This document shows positions 63,507-64,000 of a stretch of 64,000 nt of DNA, piece after piece. The notes under the pieces are model-generated. The model ran no database searches. It was not told the origin of the DNA and saw only the letters and a list, made by a program, of their open reading frames with translations. The position numbers and the translations under genes were made by a program. This stretch comes from Bermanella sp040371755 (lineage in GTDB: Bacteria; Pseudomonadota; Gammaproteobacteria; Pseudomonadales; Oceanobacteraceae): assembly GCF_040371755.1 (NCBI RefSeq), contig NZ_BAABWE010000001.1, positions 558,001-622,000 on the forward strand, written 5' to 3'. Within the stretch, counting starts at the first letter, position 1. Each line of letters opens with the position of its first letter.

Positions 63507-64000
63507 ACTCAACCAACTTAGATTTATTTGGACCTGCTGTATAAACCAATGTATTTCTAGCAACATTCTTTAATATCGTAGAGCCTGCCCCAACCACACA
63601 TCCTTGGGCAAGCCTTATTCTCTGTATAATCGTTGCACCTGCTCCAACATAAACATTATCTTGTAGTTGAACCTGCCCACACAATGTTGCTCTCGGCGCT
63701 ATATGATTATAAGCACCTATCCGACAATCATGTTCAATCACAGCTCCCGTATTAACAATTGAATGAGGTCCGATCACAACTCCTGGCTGAACAATGGCGC
63801 CAGGAAAAATCTGCGTACCAACTCCTACATCAGCGTATTTAGAAACCACAGCCTCATTTGAAATCACTGTTTCAAATTCATAACCTAGCGCTATATAAGT
63901 TTCATTAACTTGTTGTTTCAATTTAGAACGTGGCATCATGCCAATGCCATTGACTAATTTAACTCTTGTCGAGTCAAATTGCTTGATTTCCTCATCAGAA
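63496..64000 (-). CDS. NeuD/PglD-family sugar acetyltransferase, cut by right window edge
   Basis: The minus-strand frame is open from the window edge to the stop at 63496 (at least 167 codons). An internal ATG at 63939 is not the start, because the upstream text (SDEEIKQFDSTRVKLVNGIG) is the normal middle of NeuD/PglD proteins. The left-handed helix repeats follow (IFPGAIVQPGVVIGPHSIVN, ATLCGQVQLQDNVYVGAGA, GCVVGAGSTILKNV), with the catalytic-type His in IEHDC. It O- or N-acetylates a sugar, probably the nonulosonic acid or its precursor. The N-terminal part is outside. Confidence 0.85.
   Translation of the reverse strand, partial: SDEEIKQFDSTRVKLVNGIGMMPRSKLKQQVNETYIALGYEFETVISNEAVVSKYADVGVGTQIFPGAIVQPGVVIGPHSIVNTGAVIEHDCRIGAYNHIAPRATLCGQVQLQDNVYVGAGATIIQRIRLAQGCVVGAGSTILKNVARNTLVYTAGPNKSKLVEYDK

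Overview
The window reads as one contig piece from an AT-rich marine-type gammaproteobacterium close to the Pseudomonas/Oceanospirillales line. The evidence is gene order: thrS-infC-rpmI-rplT-pheS-pheT-ihfA in one block, uvrB divergent from an aspartate aminotransferase, and a wbpM-type O-antigen locus right after it. Three secreted hydrolases closely resemble the Ideonella PETase. Marine oil-degrading genera such as Oleispira carry such enzymes, so a relative of that group is likely, but this is inference.

Layout. 1-15000 is ordinary chromosome: a methyltransferase cut by the left edge, pdxB, a 5'-3' exonuclease, rhlB, epmC, a MATE exporter, mtgA, tas, a glutaredoxin-like protein, a DUF5610 protein, a membrane desaturase and a short asparaginase-domain protein. 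It also holds the remnant of an AraC regulator. 15040-22224 is the translation block on the minus strand. It includes infC with its ATT start and a structured leader before pheS. A tRNA-Val follows.

22765-34097 is the accessory region and the most interesting part. Two paralogous modules lie on the plus strand, each with an Lnt-like acyltransferase and two membrane-anchored proteins of the lipase-chaperone (Lif) family. One chaperone of each pair is full length and one is short. Convergent to them are three secreted PETase-like polyester hydrolases on the minus strand. All three hydrolase genes share a 16-base dyad (TGTCAC-N4-GTGACA type) placed exactly 21 bases upstream of a -10 hexamer. That puts the dyad centre at about -41.5, the position of a class II CRP/FNR-type activator. 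I read this as a co-regulated polyester-degradation system with its own folding and maturation factors.

34626-64000 starts with uvrB and the aminotransferase and continues as a large surface-polysaccharide locus, almost all on the minus strand. It has an O-antigen ligase, WbpM, an initiating sugar transferase with its 4-reductase/epimerase partner, glycosyltransferases, a Wzy-like polymerase and a Wzx-like flippase. It also has an asparagine synthetase-like amidotransferase, a fused dehydrogenase, a formyltransferase, a heparinase-like protein, a deacetylase-like protein and a sialidase-like lipoprotein. At the right end is a ptmE-ptmF-ptmB-ptmA order like the legionaminic acid genes of Campylobacter, plus a NeuD-like acetyltransferase cut by the edge. 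The polysaccharide therefore probably carries a nonulosonic acid.
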